Shown: positions 53,523-61,815 of the stretch, in pieces
How positions within the stretch are numbered: position 1 is the stretch's first letter
Layout of the letters: each line of letters opens with the position of its first letter
Origin: Arenibacter hampyeongensis
GTDB lineage: Bacteria > Bacteroidota > Bacteroidia > Flavobacteriales > Flavobacteriaceae
NCBI RefSeq assembly: GCF_002909255.1
Contig: NZ_PIOB01000008.1
Span: 140,318-204,317 of the forward strand
DNA: 64,000 bases
Reading direction: 5' to 3'
The notes under the pieces: generated by a model
Seen by the model: the letters and a program-made list of their open reading frames with translations, nothing else
What the model was told of the DNA's origin: nothing
Databases searched by the model: none
Made by a program: the position numbers and the translations under genes

Positions 53523-54176
53523 ATGAATTTTACTTCCCTGTTTCAATTTCTGACCGAGCTCAACCAGAACAACTCCAAGGAATGGATGGATCAAAATAGA
53601 AAATGGTACAAAGAAGTTAGGGACGATTATATAGGATGGTTAAATGATTTGGATCTTGCGTTGGCCGCCGTAGATAATGAATACTATAGTACGCCAGGCA
53701 AAAAAGGGATAAATCGTATCAATAATAATTTGATGTTCCATCCAAATAAACCTACCTACAAGGACCATTTTGGGGCTGGACTGGATAAGGCTCCCAATAC
53801 GGGTGACTTTTATATTGAGATTGGACTTAGTCAGTCCATGTTGGCCGGTGGAATTTGGAGACCTGACCCCAAAACCTTAAGAAGTATTCGTGAGGCCATT
53901 GATTATGACGGAGAAGAACTCAAAAAAATTCTGAACAAAAAATCTTTTAAGGAAACTTTTGGGGAATTGGTAGCGGACGAAACCTTAAAGAAAGCCCCTA
54001 AAGGGTTTCCCAATGACCATCCACATATAGATCTATTGCGTAATAAAACCTTTGCTGTAATGCATCCTTTGACCCAAAAGGAAATATTACAAGCTAATTT
54101 TATGGAGAAGGTAATTTCAGTTTATTTGGAAATGCTTCCTTTTAGAAGGTATCTCAACAAGGCGGTAACTGTATAA
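53523..54176 (+). CDS. DUF2461 protein
   Basis: A 217-residue protein with the DUF2461 pattern: FQFLTELNQNNSKEWMDQNRKWY, here in part, then GKKGINRINNNLMFHPNKPTYKDHFGAGL and GDFYIEIGLSQSMLAGGIWRPDPKTLRSIREAI, and KTFAVMHPLTQKEIL. The family has no established function. The ATG at 53523 is used; an in-frame TTG at 53490 exists but gives an unusual N-terminus. It follows the AIM24 gene after 48 bases. Confidence 0.85.
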   Translation: MNFTSLFQFLTELNQNNSKEWMDQNRKWYKEVRDDYIGWLNDLDLALAAVDNEYYSTPGKKGINRINNNLMFHPNKPTYKDHFGAGLDKAPNTGDFYIEIGLSQSMLAGGIWRPDPKTLRSIREAIDYDGEELKKILNKKSFKETFGELVADETLKKAPKGFPNDHPHIDLLRNKTFAVMHPLTQKEILQANFMEKVISVYLEMLPFRRYLNKAVTV

Positions 54177-54578
54177 GCTTCGCCTTTAAAAAATTGAATG
54201 CCCCTATTTACAGTTAGCTAGTTTTAGTGGCGAGCATTCAGAATTCAGTCAAATGAAGGTTCAAAAATTTAATGATGAAGGACAAATCTTTTCATTAAGA
54301 ATATTTGTAGTTAAAACCAATCCAGATATTTGAATTGAATATTAGAAACCAAAGGTTCAGCCAAGCATAACTCTGGTTTACGTAATCCCTTAAAACAGTA
54401 ATGTCATGAGCTAAGTCTCCCTGAAAATGGGACTTATGCCGAAGTGACAAGGCAATTCATTAATCATAAACCAATAGAAAAATTCATCATCAAAACAAGA
54501 TATAATTTATTCCATACCGTTGGCAAGGGCTTATAAATCCCTAGATTTGTATGAAATTAATAAATAACCTTCCCAAAA
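54177..54578. other. Intergenic region before nudK
   Basis: 402 bases, no gene seen. It contains a loose inverted repeat tgaatgc (54195-54201) / gcattca (54234-54240) that lacks a T-run, and at the right end the nudK promoter at 54520-54549. Confidence 0.6.
54520..54549 (+). promoter_or_regulatory. Promoter of nudK-msrA
   Basis: TTG (54520-54522), a 19-base gap and TAGATTTG (54542-54549), a full consensus match. The transcript would start near 54556, about 23 bases before the GTG at 54579, which supports that unusual start codon. Confidence 0.7.
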
Positions 54579-55166
54579 GTGAAAAGCAATAAAGTAAAAA
54601 ACATCAACCGGGAACTATTATCCGATAATTGGTATAAGCTTGAAAAGATAACTTTTGATTATCTAAAAAAGGAGGGTAGCTGGGAAGCCCAATCCAGGGA
54701 AGCATATGACAGGGGTAATGGTGCGGCTATCCTATTGTACAACAAAAGGAAGGGGACGGTTATCCTTACAAGGCAGTTTAGAATGCCAACGTACATCAAT
54801 GGCAACGAGTCAGGCATGATGATAGAAGTGTGTGCCGGACTGTTGGATGGTGACCACCCGGAGGACTGCATCAAAAAGGAGACAGAGGAGGAAACAGGAT
54901 ATAAATTGGATCAGGTGGAAAAGGTATTCGAATCCTATATGTCTCCTGGTTCCGTGACCGAGATCCTGTATTTTTTTATAGGATCTTATGAAGAAAAAAT
55001 GAAAGTGAGCGATGGTGGCGGAGCAGATTCCGAAACGGAAAATATTGAAGTGTTGGAAATTCCCTTTGACAAAGCACTGGCCATGATGGTTACTGGGGAA
55101 ATAAAGGATGCAAAAACAATAATGTTACTCCAATATGCTAAAATTCAGGAGTTATTTTCCAATTAG
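54579..55166 (+). CDS. nudK: GDP-mannose pyrophosphatase (NudK-type Nudix hydrolase)
   Basis: A 195-residue Nudix protein. The Nudix box is [22 protein letters not shown], here in part, matching the NudK variant; ahead is [27 protein letters not shown] and after it [20 protein letters not shown], all typical of NudK. It cleaves GDP-mannose to mannose-1-phosphate and GMP. GTG start at 54579, supported by the promoter. It is 18 bases upstream of msrA, in one transcript. Confidence 0.85.
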   Translation: MKSNKVKNINRELLSDNWYKLEKITFDYLKKEGSWEAQSREAYDRGNGAAILLYNKRKGTVILTRQFRMPTYINGNESGMMIEVCAGLLDGDHPEDCIKKETEEETGYKLDQVEKVFESYMSPGSVTEILYFFIGSYEEKMKVSDGGGADSETENIEVLEIPFDKALAMMVTGEIKDAKTIMLLQYAKIQELFSN

Positions 55167-55184
55167 CTTTGCGACTAATCCATT

Positions 55185-55637
55185 ATGGAAACAAATCATA
55201 AAATTGCCTTTGGAGGTGGATGCCATTGGTGTACCGAGGCGGTTTACCAGTCCCTGAAGGGAGTTGAAATGGTAGAACAGGGCTTTGTGGCTTCGAAAGG
55301 GGAAGAATCTTCCTTTTCCGAAGCTGTAATTGTGCATTACGATCCAAAATCCATCGCCCTCGAAGACTTAATTTTGATACATCTGCATACCCATAAATCG
55401 ACTTCCAATCACAGTATGCGGAGTAAATATCGGTCTGCTATTTATACTTTTAACCCATTGGATTTTGAAACGTCCAAAGTGGCTTTACAGATTTTTAACG
55501 AGCGTTTTACAAAACCTTTGGTGACCAAGGTATTGCCTTTTGGGGATTTTAAGCTCTCGGACGGAGCATTCCAAAATTATTATTTTAACAATCCCCAAAA
55601 ACCATTTTGCGAGACTCATATTGCCCCAAAAACTTAG
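55185..55637 (+). CDS. msrA: Peptide-methionine (S)-S-oxide reductase
   Basis: A 150-residue MsrA. The active-site motif GGGCHWCTEAVYQSLKGV (Cys13, Cys16) replaces the more usual GCFWC/G, with His at the Phe position. FSEAVIVHYDPKSIALEDLILIHLHTHKSTS and RSAIYTF fit the family. It repairs oxidised methionine. It is short compared with classical MsrA (about 180-210), lacking an N- or C-terminal extension. Downstream of nudK by 18 bases. Confidence 0.85.
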   Translation: METNHKIAFGGGCHWCTEAVYQSLKGVEMVEQGFVASKGEESSFSEAVIVHYDPKSIALEDLILIHLHTHKSTSNHSMRSKYRSAIYTFNPLDFETSKVALQIFNERFTKPLVTKVLPFGDFKLSDGAFQNYYFNNPQKPFCETHIAPKT

Positions 55638-55688
55638 TCTCTTGTTGTTGAAATTTGGGAAGCATGTTAATGAAAGTAAGGTCTTGGG

Positions 55689-56960
55689 TTAATAATTATC
55701 CCTGATCATTTCGAAAATGGATTGCATTTGTTGTTTTACCTCCGCGTTGCTCTTTGTAAAATGATTGTTCATAAAACTAAATATCAAGGTCTTTCCTGAA
55801 CGCGTTATCAAATATCCGCTAAGGCAATAATTATTGCCCAGCGACCCTGTTTTGGCGTAAATATAGGGGATGTTCCCTCCATTGAATTGGTCTTTTAAAG
55901 TTCCGGATAGGCCACCAACAGGGAAAAAGTTGAAAAGCCGTTCCCTCGGTATTTCGCGGTACATTTTATTCAGCACATATACCATTGTTTCCGGGGTAAA
56001 CAGATTGTACCGTGAAAGGCCGGAACCATCCACCCATCGTGGTGGTGGTTTAAGTTCCTGTAAAAAATTATCCAAAACATACTTTCTGGCCTTAGCACTG
56101 TTTAAGGTATCTGAAAGGGTGGAGGAACTTAAAATCAATAATTGTTCCGCGAGAAAATTATCACTTAGCTGCATCATTCTTTTGTACACGGAATCTGAAG
56201 GAACACTGTACAATATTTGTTTTTCTGTATCGGGCATTTTTTGTACAATATTCACTTTTTTAAGAAGCACCGTTTCCAACAGTTTTTTGGTGAGGGTGCT
56301 ATCTACTATATAAGGGCTCTCCAAAGTATCCTTTCTATGTGTATCATAATAAAAGGTATTGTTGTTTAATTCCCTATTTATACTATAGTCAATTGGTACT
56401 ACTTGATCTTGGAAATGGCCTGGTGTAACCTTTAAGTCCTCATAATTGGAAATAGTTACAACATTGCCGTATAAGGGTAAACCGTTTCTTTCAGGACTAA
56501 AATATTGGTCATAATCCTCCCATGCCCAACCGGGTGCAAACCTACTATCCTTAAAATTATTCAAGTAGAGTGATATATTATCGTATTCCTGGGCCAATTT
56601 TATGGCAGAACTGTCCCCGAAGTAGGGATGTAACAACGAAGGGTCGCCCGTACCCTCCATATAAAGGGTGTCATTTTTAACAACATATTTTAGGGCCGGA
56701 ATCTTATCCGGTAATGTTTTAAGGGAAGTATATAATGTAATTATTTTGGTATTACTGGCGGGAGTAAAAAGTTTTTGGCTATTAAGGCTATACACGGTAT
56801 CATTTTTTACTGGGTCATAAACTAAAACACCTTGGAAGTAATTGATGGTTGCATCTGAGCTTAGCTGTTTATTAATTTCTTTGGATAACTTACTGTTGGG
56901 AAGTGTTTTACAACCTAAAAAGATTATGGAAAAACAAATAAAAACTAAGGGTTTAAGCAT
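55689..56960 (-). CDS. dacB: PBP4-type D-alanyl-D-alanine carboxypeptidase/endopeptidase lipoprotein (S13)
   Basis: A 423-residue lipoprotein (lipobox LGC, Cys17). The three penicillin-binding motifs are Ser69-x-x-Lys72 (PASNTKII), SDN (LSDNFLAEQLL) and KTG (YAKTGSLGNN). VDGSGLSRYNLFTPETMVYVL is a further S13 signature. It trims or cleaves peptidoglycan peptides. The start at 56960 places the lipobox correctly; a longer frame begins at 57014. It is smaller than E. coli DacB, as usual for this phylum. It is convergent with msrA. Confidence 0.87.
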   Translation of the reverse strand: MLKPLVFICFSIIFLGCKTLPNSKLSKEINKQLSSDATINYFQGVLVYDPVKNDTVYSLNSQKLFTPASNTKIITLYTSLKTLPDKIPALKYVVKNDTLYMEGTGDPSLLHPYFGDSSAIKLAQEYDNISLYLNNFKDSRFAPGWAWEDYDQYFSPERNGLPLYGNVVTISNYEDLKVTPGHFQDQVVPIDYSINRELNNNTFYYDTHRKDTLESPYIVDSTLTKKLLETVLLKKVNIVQKMPDTEKQILYSVPSDSVYKRMMQLSDNFLAEQLLILSSSTLSDTLNSAKARKYVLDNFLQELKPPPRWVDGSGLSRYNLFTPETMVYVLNKMYREIPRERLFNFFPVGGLSGTLKDQFNGGNIPYIYAKTGSLGNNYCLSGYLITRSGKTLIFSFMNNHFTKSNAEVKQQMQSIFEMIRDNY

Positions 56961-57104
56961 ACTTATTTTACAGGAATAGGGCATTGGTAATTGTTCGTTC
57001 ATCGACTTTAACATCCTTTTATCTATTATTTAACGGAAAGACAGCAATAATATATACCTTTTATTGGTTATCTTAGTCCAAGCAACCTAAAATTATTTTG
57101 AAAT

Positions 57105-57302
57105 ATGGCAAGAGCTATGTTAGAGTACACTAAAACCGTACTGCAAAAGGTTAGTTTTGATACAAAGTTATTTTGCAAGGAACTAGAAAAAGCAGTAACA
57201 AGACTATTACCATTTGAAATAGAAGAACTAAAACTCTGGTTAAAACAATTTATTTTTGACAAGCCGGAACTACAACAAAGCTTACTTTATTTAAAAGCTT
57301 AA
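57105..57302 (+). CDS. Small conserved-looking protein
   Basis: A 65-residue protein, ATG at 57105. It has a basic N-terminus and the pattern TVLQKVSFDTKLFCKELEKAVTRLLPFEIEELKLWLKQF, here in part, which should form a helical bundle. It resembles small proteins I recall seeing widely in Flavobacteriaceae, but I cannot name a family. A strong terminator directly after the stop, and a gene-sized spacing of its own, argue that it is a real, separately transcribed gene. Function unknown. Confidence 0.72.
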   Translation: MARAMLEYTKTVLQKVSFDTKLFCKELEKAVTRLLPFEIEELKLWLKQFIFDKPELQQSLLYLKA

Positions 57303-57307
57303 ATACG

Positions 57308-57334
57308 AGCCACCCTTAAAAGGTGGCTTTTTTT
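57308..57334 (+). terminator. Terminator after the small protein gene
   Basis: Stem agccacc (57308-57314) / ggtggct (57322-57328) with a seven-base loop, then seven T residues. It starts six bases after the stop codon. Confidence 0.85.
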
Positions 57335-57443
57335 ATAGCTTCTTAAGCGTATTGCATGTAGTTATTTTTATAATTGTGTTGTCCCAAAACAACTTTTTTG
57401 CTTAATTCAACCGTATATAAGGTGGACCCCCAATTTTATATAT

Positions 57444-57839
57444 ATGAAATATTTAACCTACGTTTTTGTCCTATTCATTTTGAGTTGTGGAAAGGACGAA
57501 GATACCTTGCCATTGATTACCAATGAGCTCCTCGGAAAATGGCAATTGGAAGCTACAAAAATTAGTCCTGGAGACATTGTTGAGAATTGGACAATGGTAA
57601 CCAATGGATCTATATTTGAATTTAAGGCAAATGGATCTTATACCCATAACGAGAAGGCTTGTGGTGGCATTGTTAATGGAATCTTCAGTACAAATGCCCA
57701 AATATTAACATTGAGATATCACTGTGAAAACAATTCAATCGAAACCAATTTTAATATGAACTTCTCAGAAGGAGATCTTATTCTATCCAATGTTGGCTGT
57801 ATTGAGGAATGTTCTTATAAATATCGAAAAATGGAATAA
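57444..57839 (+). CDS. Small lipocalin-like lipoprotein
   Basis: A 131-residue lipoprotein (lipobox LFILSC, Cys15). After NELLGKWQLEATKI, the mature part forms lipocalin-like strands (NGSIFEFKANGSYTHNEKACGG; TLRYHCENNSIETNFNMNFSEGD), with a cysteine-rich end GCIEECSYKYRK. Its function is unknown. Its stop codon abuts that of oxyR with no base between (TAA at 57837-57839, oxyR stop from 57840). Confidence 0.75.
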   Translation: MKYLTYVFVLFILSCGKDEDTLPLITNELLGKWQLEATKISPGDIVENWTMVTNGSIFEFKANGSYTHNEKACGGIVNGIFSTNAQILTLRYHCENNSIETNFNMNFSEGDLILSNVGCIEECSYKYRKME

Positions 57840-58778
57840 CTATTTGTTTAATGGGCTAACAATCTTTACATCCTGAAAGGCAATAGCACCTCTTACCACA
57901 CTGGCGATAACGTCATATAATGCCTCGGTAATCTGTATTTTGAGCTCACTTTTATGATAAATAAGACTTACTTCCCTTGCAGGTGATGGATTTTTAAAGA
58001 ATTTTAGGTTTTGCTTCTTTTTTTCATCCAGTTCTATTGTGTTAAGGAAGGGCAGGAGCGTCATACCCAAACCTTCGTTGGATAGGTTGATCAAGGTTTC
58101 AAAACTACCGCTTTGCAATTGAAAGTGATCTTCTTGATGGTTTTTGGAGGCATTGCATAAATTTATTACCCCATCCCTAAAACAGTGTCCGTCCCTCAAG
58201 AGCAATACATCTGAAATTTCCAGATCTTCTGGAGTCAATTCGGACACTTTCCCCAATCGGTGGTTAGGGGGGACATACCCTACAAAAGGTTCATAGTACA
58301 GCGGGCGCTCCTTTATATATTCAATTTCTAAAGGCGTAGCTGCAATGGCCGCATCAATATGGCCATCTTGTAAATTACGGATTAGATTTTCTGTGTTTTG
58401 CTCCTTTATGATCAGGTTTACCTTAGGATATTTTTTAATAAAGGTCCTCAGGAACATGGGCAATAAGGTGGGCATAATTGTCGGAATGATACCCAAGGTA
58501 AACTCCCCACCTATAAATCCCTTTTCTTGGTCCACAATATCTTTGATACGGTTGGCCTCATTGACAATATTCTTAGCCTGTGCCACAATTTTCGCTCCCA
58601 CTTCCGTTATGGTTATGGGTTTTTTACTTCTGTCGAAAAGCAAAATGTCCAATTCATCCTCCAATTTTTGTACTTGCATACTTAGGGTAGGTTGGGTAAC
58701 GAAGCTTTTTTCGGCTGCCAAAGTAAAATTTTGGTACTCGGCTACGGCTAGTACATATTGCAGTTGTGTAATGGTCAT
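57840..58778 (-). CDS. oxyR: OxyR-type LysR regulator (hydrogen peroxide sensor)
   Basis: A 312-residue LysR protein. The winged helix is at residues 1-65 (TITQLQYVLAVAEYQNFTLAAEKSFVTQPTLSMQVQKLE, here in part). The redox pair Cys199 and Cys208 stands in LLLRDGHCFRDGVINLC, at the same numbers as in E. coli OxyR. Disulfide formation converts it to an activator of peroxide-defence genes. The dps gene lies about 4.6 kb to the right. oxyR sits after the exporter operon on the same strand, 138 bases from the TolC gene end. It meets the lipocalin-like gene stop to stop. Confidence 0.93.
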   Translation of the reverse strand: MTITQLQYVLAVAEYQNFTLAAEKSFVTQPTLSMQVQKLEDELDILLFDRSKKPITITEVGAKIVAQAKNIVNEANRIKDIVDQEKGFIGGEFTLGIIPTIMPTLLPMFLRTFIKKYPKVNLIIKEQNTENLIRNLQDGHIDAAIAATPLEIEYIKERPLYYEPFVGYVPPNHRLGKVSELTPEDLEISDVLLLRDGHCFRDGVINLCNASKNHQEDHFQLQSGSFETLINLSNEGLGMTLLPFLNTIELDEKKKQNLKFFKNPSPAREVSLIYHKSELKIQITEALYDVIASVVRGAIAFQDVKIVSPLNK

Positions 58779-58916
58779 CCAGTATTATTTTAAAAGATAA
58801 AATTATGAAAACTAAATACAAAACCTAAACTGTTTGGCCCTTACTTATAAAATCTTTTTTCTGCCCTGAAAATAAGGATATCGGTTGTTAGGTTTGTTCC
58901 TTTAAAATATAAGCTT

Positions 58917-60377
58917 TTAATCCAAAATTATATTTTCTGCCTCGATCTTTTTGTCATTGATGAAATCGTAAAGTGTTAGTTTTCTCAAGGTATAATAATC
59001 CGTCCAAAAATTTTCCAAAGAATTTAGGTAATCAATCTCGGCCTTATCTTTTTCTTGTTGTGCCAAATTTAGATCGGTAATGGTAATTTTTCCCAGAACA
59101 TATCTCTCCTTGGTAATTTGATAGCGCTTAATGGCAATCTCTTTGGCCTTTTCCGAGGTTGCCAGAAAATCGCGTTTGCTGGACCAATTCAATATATGCA
59201 GGAAAATTTCTTGTTCAAAAGCCTGCTGTTCCTGTTTAATGTTTGTTTCTACCAAACCTAAATCGGCTTCTCCCATTTTTCTTTCGGATTTGGACACGCC
59301 CCAATCAAAAATGGGAATTCCTAACCTTACCATTACCCTTTGTTGTCTATCATAATCCTGAAACAAGGCATCATAATCCTCGGCACGTTTATTTAATCCA
59401 AAATTGGCATTAACATTAATTTCCAACCTATTGTTACCTTTTATTTGGGCAAGATTTCTTTCCGCCTCCAAACGTCTTCTTCTAAATTCGATAACAGATT
59501 TTCTATTGTTGGTAGCTTCATCCAGTGCAGTTTGCACACTCACCTCAAAATCTACCAATTTCTCGGGAATGAACAGTTCTATGTCTTCGGTTTTCAATTC
59601 TAAATAACGGGCTAGGTTCTGAGAAGTCCTTTTAAGTAGGATGGTATTGGTTGTTACCTCATTTTTCGAATTTAAATGTCCAAGTTCCATTTGCAATAGT
59701 TCATTTTCTGCAATCTTTCCGATTTCGAACCTCCCTTTTGCAATTTGCAATAGGGTATCCTGGGTGGCCAAATTTTTCTTGGAATTTTTTAATCTCATTT
59801 GAGCGGTCAATAATCCAAAATATCGCTGGCAACTGCTTAGGGAAATATCCTCCATCCGCTCTATAAATTCGCGCTTGGATTCTTCAAATTTCAATGGTTC
59901 TATTTGCCTGTCCCACTTATAGGGATTAAAGAACAAGGAATTTTGATAGTAATTTACGGAAAATGGAGTCAGGGAGTAATTGCTGTTTTCATCTGCTCCA
60001 AAGCGATCAATTCTTTGGATTTGGGAATTAAGGGAAAGGTTACCTCCAGTGAATGGGACCCGCTGGTCTATGGACAAGGTTCCATCTATTCTGGATTGAT
60101 TTTGATTTACGAAAATATCCTGACCCTCGTCATTGGTAATCCTTGTAATGGATTTGGAATAATCCGGCAAAGTGGCCGATAATCTAAATTGGGGTAAAAA
60201 TTGGGCCACATAAGTTCTGTATTTCCAATAACTGGCTTGTGATTGGTTTAGAACGGCTTGGTATTCAGGGGAGTTTTTTTTCGCCATTTCAATGGCCTCT
60301 GTCAGTGTTAGCTTTTTTGACTGTCCCATTAAAATAAAGTTTGAACAAAGGAACAACAGCAAAATACATTTTCTCAT
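58917..60377 (-). CDS. TolC-family outer-membrane efflux protein
   Basis: A 486-residue protein with signal peptide (MRKCILLLFLCSNFILMGQS). The helical TolC repeats are visible: LTLTEAIEMAKKNSPEYQAVLNQSQAS near the start, ISLSSCQRYFGLLTAQMRLKNSKKNL, and the second repeat AERNLAQIKGNN; KERYVLGKITITDLNLAQQEKDKA ends it. It forms the outer-membrane channel of the exporter whose adaptor and permease genes are directly upstream on the same strand (63 bases). Confidence 0.92.
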   Translation of the reverse strand: MRKCILLLFLCSNFILMGQSKKLTLTEAIEMAKKNSPEYQAVLNQSQASYWKYRTYVAQFLPQFRLSATLPDYSKSITRITNDEGQDIFVNQNQSRIDGTLSIDQRVPFTGGNLSLNSQIQRIDRFGADENSNYSLTPFSVNYYQNSLFFNPYKWDRQIEPLKFEESKREFIERMEDISLSSCQRYFGLLTAQMRLKNSKKNLATQDTLLQIAKGRFEIGKIAENELLQMELGHLNSKNEVTTNTILLKRTSQNLARYLELKTEDIELFIPEKLVDFEVSVQTALDEATNNRKSVIEFRRRRLEAERNLAQIKGNNRLEINVNANFGLNKRAEDYDALFQDYDRQQRVMVRLGIPIFDWGVSKSERKMGEADLGLVETNIKQEQQAFEQEIFLHILNWSSKRDFLATSEKAKEIAIKRYQITKERYVLGKITITDLNLAQQEKDKAEIDYLNSLENFWTDYYTLRKLTLYDFINDKKIEAENIILD

Positions 60378-60440
60378 TTTGGACTTTTTTGATTGATAAA
60401 GTGGGGGAGGGTATTTATGTTTAATGCTACATGGTTTTTT

Positions 60441-61811
60441 TTATTCCCGTCTTATGGCCTCTATTGGATTTTTGTTGGCAGCTGACTTTGCGGGCAAAAC
60501 TCCAAACGCAAGCCCTATGAAAGTGGCTACAAAAAAGGATAAAATTATGGAGTTCAAGGAAAGTATGGTTTCTATTCCCGTTGCCAATTCCAATCCATAG
60601 GATGCCACAATTCCCAATATTATACCTATAATTCCGCCACCTAAGCTTATTAGGACGGACTCTGATAAAAACTGTAGGATAACATCCTGCTTAGTAGCTC
60701 CTATGGCCCGCATGATACCAATTTCCTTAGTACGTTCCAGAACTGAGGCCAACATAATATTCATAATGCCGATACCCCCAATAAGGAGGGATATGCCCGC
60801 AATAACACTAAGCACTATATTGAATATCTGTTTCGTTTTTTGCTGCTGTTTTAGCAATTGAATAGGGATGGTTATTTCAAAATCCAACACATCATTATGT
60901 TTTCTTTTAAGGAGTTTGCTCAATACTTCAGCAGTCGATTTAAGTTCGTTGGAATTATTTACCTGAACTGTTAGTTTGTCCAACTGATGGTAATTGCCTC
61001 TGGGAATCCTTTTCTTGGGGCCATTGTTGGCGCCACCAATAATTATCATTCCTCCGCCACTAAAATCGAGGGGTTCGTCGGATATGATCTTTCTATCCTT
61101 ATATCGGACCAAAAAGGTCTTGACAGGAATGTAAATATCCTGATTCAGATCTCTTATGCCTAAGTTTTCCTGGGCTTTTTCCGAAATAAGTTTTTCCTCG
61201 ATTATTCCAATTACCTGAAGCCAAACGTCCTTGACTTTGATTTGCTTGCCTATGGCGCTTTCGCCCGGAAATAATTTTTTTTCCACCTTTTCCCCTATAA
61301 TACATACCGAAGCGGCATTTACAGAATGCTCATCCGAGAAGTTGCTGCCTTTACCTATATGAATATTAGTAGTTTGAAAAAAGGAATTGGTAACACCTAT
61401 TAATTTAACCGAATTTTGCCGTCCCTTATTGATTACATAGGTCTCCAGAATTATTTCGGGACTAATGGCTTTTATGGTGGGAATATTATTTGCAATACTG
61501 GCCACATCCAGCAGGTCCAATCCTTTTGAAAACCGGGTAGTTTCTTTGGCTCCCTCATCGTCTTCGCTGGCGTTCTCATCCTCTTCATCGGGAATAGGGG
61601 TCACCACAATATTGTTTACTCCTACGAGTTCCAATTGTGCCAAAATCTCCTTTTCGGCACCATTTCCAATAGACAGCATGGTTATTACGGCTGCAACACC
61701 AAAAATGATTCCCAATGCTGTTAAAAAAGTTCTAACCTTATTGATTGTCACCACACGAATGGCTTCTCTGAAATTAGAGACAATCTGTTCCAAAAGTATC
61801 TTGTCTATCAT
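60441..61811 (-). CDS. MacB-type ABC permease without adjacent ATPase
   Basis: A 456-residue FtsX/MacB permease. N-terminal amphipathic segment and first TM (EAIRVVTINKVRTFLTALGIIFGVAAVITMLSIGNGAEKEI, here in part), periplasmic MacB core domain (about 60-320), and three C-terminal membrane segments with LERTKEIGIMRAIGATKQDVILQFLSES, then PAKSAANKNPIEAIRRE. It lies four bases after the adaptor and 63 before TolC. No ATP-binding gene is present in this operon, so the energising subunit must come from elsewhere, possibly the orphan-like ATPase at 3.9-4.6 kb or another locus. Confidence 0.9.
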   Translation of the reverse strand: MIDKILLEQIVSNFREAIRVVTINKVRTFLTALGIIFGVAAVITMLSIGNGAEKEILAQLELVGVNNIVVTPIPDEEDENASEDDEGAKETTRFSKGLDLLDVASIANNIPTIKAISPEIILETYVINKGRQNSVKLIGVTNSFFQTTNIHIGKGSNFSDEHSVNAASVCIIGEKVEKKLFPGESAIGKQIKVKDVWLQVIGIIEEKLISEKAQENLGIRDLNQDIYIPVKTFLVRYKDRKIISDEPLDFSGGGMIIIGGANNGPKKRIPRGNYHQLDKLTVQVNNSNELKSTAEVLSKLLKRKHNDVLDFEITIPIQLLKQQQKTKQIFNIVLSVIAGISLLIGGIGIMNIMLASVLERTKEIGIMRAIGATKQDVILQFLSESVLISLGGGIIGIILGIVASYGLELATGIETILSLNSIILSFFVATFIGLAFGVLPAKSAANKNPIEAIRRE

Positions 61812-61815
61812 AAAT

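Noticed and set aside
55870..56313. 147-codon plus-strand frame opposite the PBP4-type gene.
   Set aside because: Covers the antisense of the SDN and S13 signature region of a clear gene; no domain of its own.
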